64,000 nt of DNA from Orthonyx spaldingii (taxonomy: Eukaryota > Chordata > Aves > Passeriformes > Orthonychidae), in the NCBI GenBank assembly GCA_013397795.1, contig VZTJ01004095.1, positions 103,846 to 167,845 on the forward strand, written 5' to 3'. Positions 59,571 to 64,000 of the stretch are shown here, piece by piece; position 1 is the first letter of the stretch, and each line of letters begins with the position of its first letter. The translations under genes and the position numbers were made by a program. Below the pieces are notes generated by a model that was not told where the DNA came from, made no database searches, and worked only from the letters and a program-made list of their open reading frames with translations.

Positions 59571-62500
59571 AAATGTTAACATTTATCAACATCAGGAATT
59601 CCCTGAAGGCTGGGCTTGTGGAAAAAGAGGAAATAAACCAGGGTGCTTGTCAGGAGAAGGGCAATGAGGATGCCAGCTACTTCTGTGCATCTTCTGCTTG
59701 TCTGCAATTCCTTAAATCCCTAAAATCGGGCAAGACACCTGGAGTCAAGTCCTGGCATTTTGAGGAGATAGCTTTAGAAAAAACCTACACATTTAAATAA
59801 ACTCACTGAACAGTCACAGTTCCTGTTTATTATGTGCCTCCACCCAAATCCAAACCTCAAAACTTCCCATTAAATCCGACGTGCAGAGATTTGGACCATG
59901 TCCCACCCTGTTGTCATCCCAGCTCCTCCCTTAGGAGCACTGGAGTTGTGTTAAATTCTCTTTTCTAAGTGAAAACTCTTCATCTGCACAACTTGTTTGG
60001 TGTCAGAGAGGAGCTCTGGTCCTTTTGTGACTGATTTTAATGGGACTTTGAATACTCCAGGTTTTACACACCAATATATGCAGGAAAACAGCGTTTCTCA
60101 GGTGCTGATGCACCCTGCAGGGGAGCAGCCCTGGCTTAGAGAGGCAGCAGAGTAGAACTGCTGTGTATTTTTGTTCTACAGCAGTGCCCTGATGAGGACA
60201 AGCTGATTTCAGTGATTCTGGATAATTTGCAAATGAGCTGCTTAAAAAATGTGGCATCCCTGGTGTGATGGGTACCTAAAACCTGTAGATTTGAACACAT
60301 AGCTGTGAATGGGGACTGGTGTTTAAGCAGAGGGGTCTGAGAGTGTGTGTGATGATCATTGAAATATCATTGTAGTAATGAAAGGCAAACTGGGAGCATT
60401 TAGAGGGGAATTGTCCTTGTTCAGTGGTTTAATCATTGTTGTGCTGTTTTTATAGCTGGAATAATTCACAGGAGTAGTGGGAGAATGTGCTTTATGCATT
60501 ATTTGAGGGGGTGCTATGTAAAAAAGACTGAAATTAATAAATTTAATAGTTCAGGTTTCTCCACCATCATCTGTAATATTTGCTGATGAGCTGGATCTAT
60601 GTGTTACAGATACTCTGAAGCTTTTCCTGCCAGCAGCTTCCAAGCCTATTCTGCTGAGTACAGAGCACACCAGGGAGGAAAACAAGTGAGGTAGACTTGA
60701 ATTATGTGGTTGCCAAAACAGTGGTAACATCCAGATGTGTCCAGAAGAAGTGCAGGAGTGAGTGATGCCCTGTTTGTGGTCAGATGCAGGAGGTACCTGA
60801 GGTGGGGGCTGGTCCTGGGCACCTCCAGAGCTCCATGACATAGTTACAAAGTGATTTATTTTGTCCCTTAATACTGATTTTAGGTCAAAAGCTGCTCTGC
60901 TCTGTGTTCAGTGATCTCTGCTGCAGCCTCTGGGAGTGTGGTAAGGGAGACAGGGAGAGCAGGAACTTCCTTGTGCCTTTCCCTGGATGCTGCCCATGTT
61001 CCTAAGCAGCACCTGGATGGAAGATGAGCCTTTCATTAGCCACATGTCTGTGGGAGGAGAAGATTCTGGGCTCTTCTGGGATGCTCTGGCTGAGGTTGTT
61101 TTCTCTGCCTTCAGTAACACAGCTTCTCACATCAGATAAAAAGTATAATCTCCCTGTAACCTTCAGTCTGGGGAAGTTTTGTGCATTTTCTCAGGAACGG
61201 GAGCAGTTGCCTGTGGGGAGGCCGGGCAAGCTGCTTCCCCCAGCACTGAGTTTGTGCTGATGCACCTTTCCCAAAATCCTGGGCGTGCAGAAACCAAAGC
61301 TTGGGGGAAATCAAGGTGCTGGGTGTGAGTGAGGAGGGGCAGCCTGAGGAGCTGCTGTTCCAGCCTGCGCTGCCTGCGGGGAGTTCATTAGAGAGAAATG
61401 AAGATACAGGGTTTAAATTATAATCCTCTTACTTTCTCCGAGCTGAATGCCCAGAGATTTCCCTCATTGGAGGGTTGCAGTTGTTTGGGTTGCAGTGATT
61501 GAGTTGTCACAGTGATTGGATTTGGGGCTGTGGGAGGGCAGAGCCAGCCCAGCTGCACAAAGAAATGATGATTCAGAATTAAAAGCCACATCCTTGCTGT
61601 CACCACCACTCCACACTTGTGAGCCAAGTGAACGGTTCTGCTGCTGTGGGGGATTTCTTCACCTGCATCTGCGGCCAAATTCCTGCTGTCCAGACCAGTG
61701 ACCCAGGGGAAAACTCTGCAAAAGCAGCCTCAAGGGCTGGTGCATCAACACAGCCAGTCCCGTGCTCCCTTTGTGGTTTTCCTCAAGGAAAATTGTTCAG
61801 CAGCTGGAAGGAAAACCAAGTCTGGTTGTTAAAAACAGGGATAAACAGGAGACCCCCCGTGCAGTGATCTCCCTCTCCTGTACTTTGGTCCAGGGGCAGC
61901 TGCCTTTTGTCTTAGGGGCTTGTGTAAGTAAGAATTTATAAACCTAGGGACAGGACCCTTGGTATAAAGAGCACTGACTGTGCCTCTGAGTGCCCGGCTG
62001 GGGGGTTTGAATCAATATTTAGCATTTAACTGGGTCAGGGAATGGCTTGGGAACAGACCAGTGCAGGTGTTATGCAGAAATACCTGTACTGCAGGAGAAA
62101 CGGGGGTGGGCTGGGGATGTTGTGTTGTTTGGGGAAAGAGGTGGATCTCATAAGAGTTTTATCCTGTTACCAGCCAGTGCATGTTTTTGATATTTTATGT
62201 CTTGCCATAAAATAGTAACAAGATATTTTTGAAAATGTGTGTGGTGGCACTTTTGCTGAGTTTTTAGCTGGGTGCTCTCCATCATTAGTGCAGTGATACA
62301 CGAGATCTAACGAGATATAAAACCACCTGGGCAAGGGACCGTGGTTTTTATTCCCCTGCAGCACCACGTTGGTTTGTGGCCACACAACAAAAAGCCCTTT
62401 GGGGCTGCTGTGGGACAGCCAGGGCCTGCCTGTGGCCCCAGCAAACCCTGTGTTGTTCTAAAGTGTTTTGCTTACTCGGTCACGTTCCTCCCAGGAGCTT

Positions 62501-64000
62501 TAAGCTCTGTGCTGGTGTCCAGGGGGAGCCATGGCTGTGCCGGGGACTGGGAAGTGCCCGGGAATGCGAAGGTTTCGTCCCCAAGGTCACGGCACAGCCC
62601 CGGCAGCGAAGCTCCTGAGTCACCGTCATGTGCTGGGGCTGCAAGTCCAGTTCTCCTCCTCGTATGTAACCCCAGTAAATATAGACCCAGCAGCCCGTCC
62701 CTGAGTCAGGAGAGGATTGGGAATCAGCCACAGGGATCAACCCCTTCCTGGCCAGCCCAGCCACAGAGCTCAGCAAGTGACACCTTTCTGCCTGGGGCTG
62801 GAAGAGTTCTGTTCCCAAAAAAAATTTCCAGAGGCAGAGCTGGGTGACTCAGCTTTTTGAGCCTGATGTGTGTACCTTGCCTGTTTATTCCCAGGACAGG
62901 CAGTCCCCAGGGAGTCATGTTACGCTGCAGGCTCAGTGTTTATTAACCAGCTCGGGGCCTGAGCTAAGAATAACTTTTTTCAGTTGTTTTGTTGATAGTG
63001 ATTATTTTTCCTTGCTTAGCACAGGCAGCAGCTCGAGGTGGAAACAGCCCAGAGAAAGGGTTTTCCCAGCAAGTTGTGGGAATACATAAACACTCAGCTA
63101 TTATCACCTTCCTCCCCTGAACAGCCACAGCTGAAATATAAAATCAGGAAGGTGAGAGCTTTAAGGGAAGCAAATTGCTCTGTCTCAAAGTGGAGCAGCT
63201 CAGCAGCGCTCTGTCCTCTTCCAGCAGTTGTTTGAACTTCAGGGATTCAATCCAGCCTTTAGATGCTTCAGAACCAACATTTGTCTGCAGAGCAGACTTG
63301 CTTCCCTGCCTTCCCCTCCATGGGGGTTTATTTAGGGGATTTGTGGAGCATTTCCTCGCTGATCTCTTCATTCCCCCACTCCATCCTCAGCATTCCAGCC
63401 CCGGTGCATGGAGCCCTGTGTGGCTGCACGTGACCACGTCACTTTCTGTACCCATTTAGCTGCTTGGCACAGAAAAAAGTCCTTTGACAGATGAATAGAT
63501 GCAATGCTTTAATCAGCTGATGTGTCTGAAAAGCAGCAGAGTGCTGTGATTTATTCTGTTGGATCTTTGATAGTTTATTTAGGCTCCTACAGCTAATGTG
63601 AAGTTAATACCTGCAGAAATTTATAAACCACTTTTCCCTCCCTTTTCTTCTCCCTGTTATGGTTTTAACACAAATACCAGTTAAGGCAGCATCCCTCTGG
63701 TTGAATACACGTGGAGTAGAAGCATTTGTTGTGCAATAGTTGTAAAACATGTTTATTTTGGTGATGGTTGTGGTCTTCAGTGGGATCTGTATTGCACTTG
63801 TTCCTTACTTGTGACCTCACACCCACAGAGGTCGTCTGTCCAAAACTACCTTGGTTGATGACACCTTAATAGCAGAAACCCTTCAGTGGTCTCTAGATAA
63901 GCCTTTCTATGCCTTTTTCTTTATTTATGATTTAATGCTGGGCTCATTCTGGTAGGGTTTAAATACTAAAGCAAGTTTAACCCTGCATTGTTGTCACAGT
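59571..64000. other. Right-end intronic sequence
   Basis: No CR1, RNA gene or exon is recognised over the last 4.4 kb. The EIF4G3 exon expected after the SPGLSQ-ending exon was not seen and probably lies beyond the window. Confidence 0.45.

Noticed and set aside
61910..62400. Possible LTR-like segment with AATTTATAAA
   Set aside because: No paired LTR, primer-binding site, target duplication or retroviral coding sequence could be seen.
1..64000. tRNA, rRNA, CRISPR array or bacterial operon
   Set aside because: I saw no cloverleaf with a GGTTCRANNCC arm, no rRNA segments, no spaced identical repeats and no ribosome-binding-site-led gene series. The sequence is vertebrate intronic DNA.

Overview
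This window looks like bird nuclear DNA, probably from a songbird or close relative. The interspersed repeats I recognise are almost all short 3' fragments of CR1 non-LTR retrotransposons, which dominate bird genomes. I see no mammalian-type SINEs, operons or bacterial signals. The long open reading frames are mostly chance ORFs or antisense readings of CR1 copies.

The window appears to lie inside the 5' half of one large plus-strand gene. Two short exons with clean splice signals and matching reading frame, at 40813-40888 and 48982-49110, encode 68 contiguous residues. I recognise these as the N-terminal region of eukaryotic translation initiation factor 4 gamma 3 (EIF4G3, eIF4GII). The rest is intron: about 40.8 kb upstream of the first visible exon (or as far as an unseen 5' exon), 8.1 kb between the exons, and at least 14.9 kb downstream. 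The initiator codon, the HEAT domains, and the eIF4E- and eIF4A-binding regions are not in this window.

Layout: 1-235 is a GC-rich edge, possibly the flank of an upstream CpG island. 251-9480 has no recognisable CR1. From 9.5 kb to 32 kb CR1 fragments are sparse. CpG-rich patches at 18.3-18.75 kb and 35.1-35.35 kb are candidate intronic regulatory or alternative-promoter sequence. The second abuts a minisatellite of about 28 units of 22 or 24 bp (35359-36010). From 41 kb to 59.6 kb CR1 fragments are dense and lie in both orientations. Smaller features are a 112-bp direct duplication (18829/19781), a perfect 20-bp palindrome (10545), microsatellites and short tandem repeats.

I found no convincing undescribed biological system. 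The most useful observations are the exon assignment and its isoform consequences, the minisatellite, the duplicated 112-bp segment and the intronic CpG patches.
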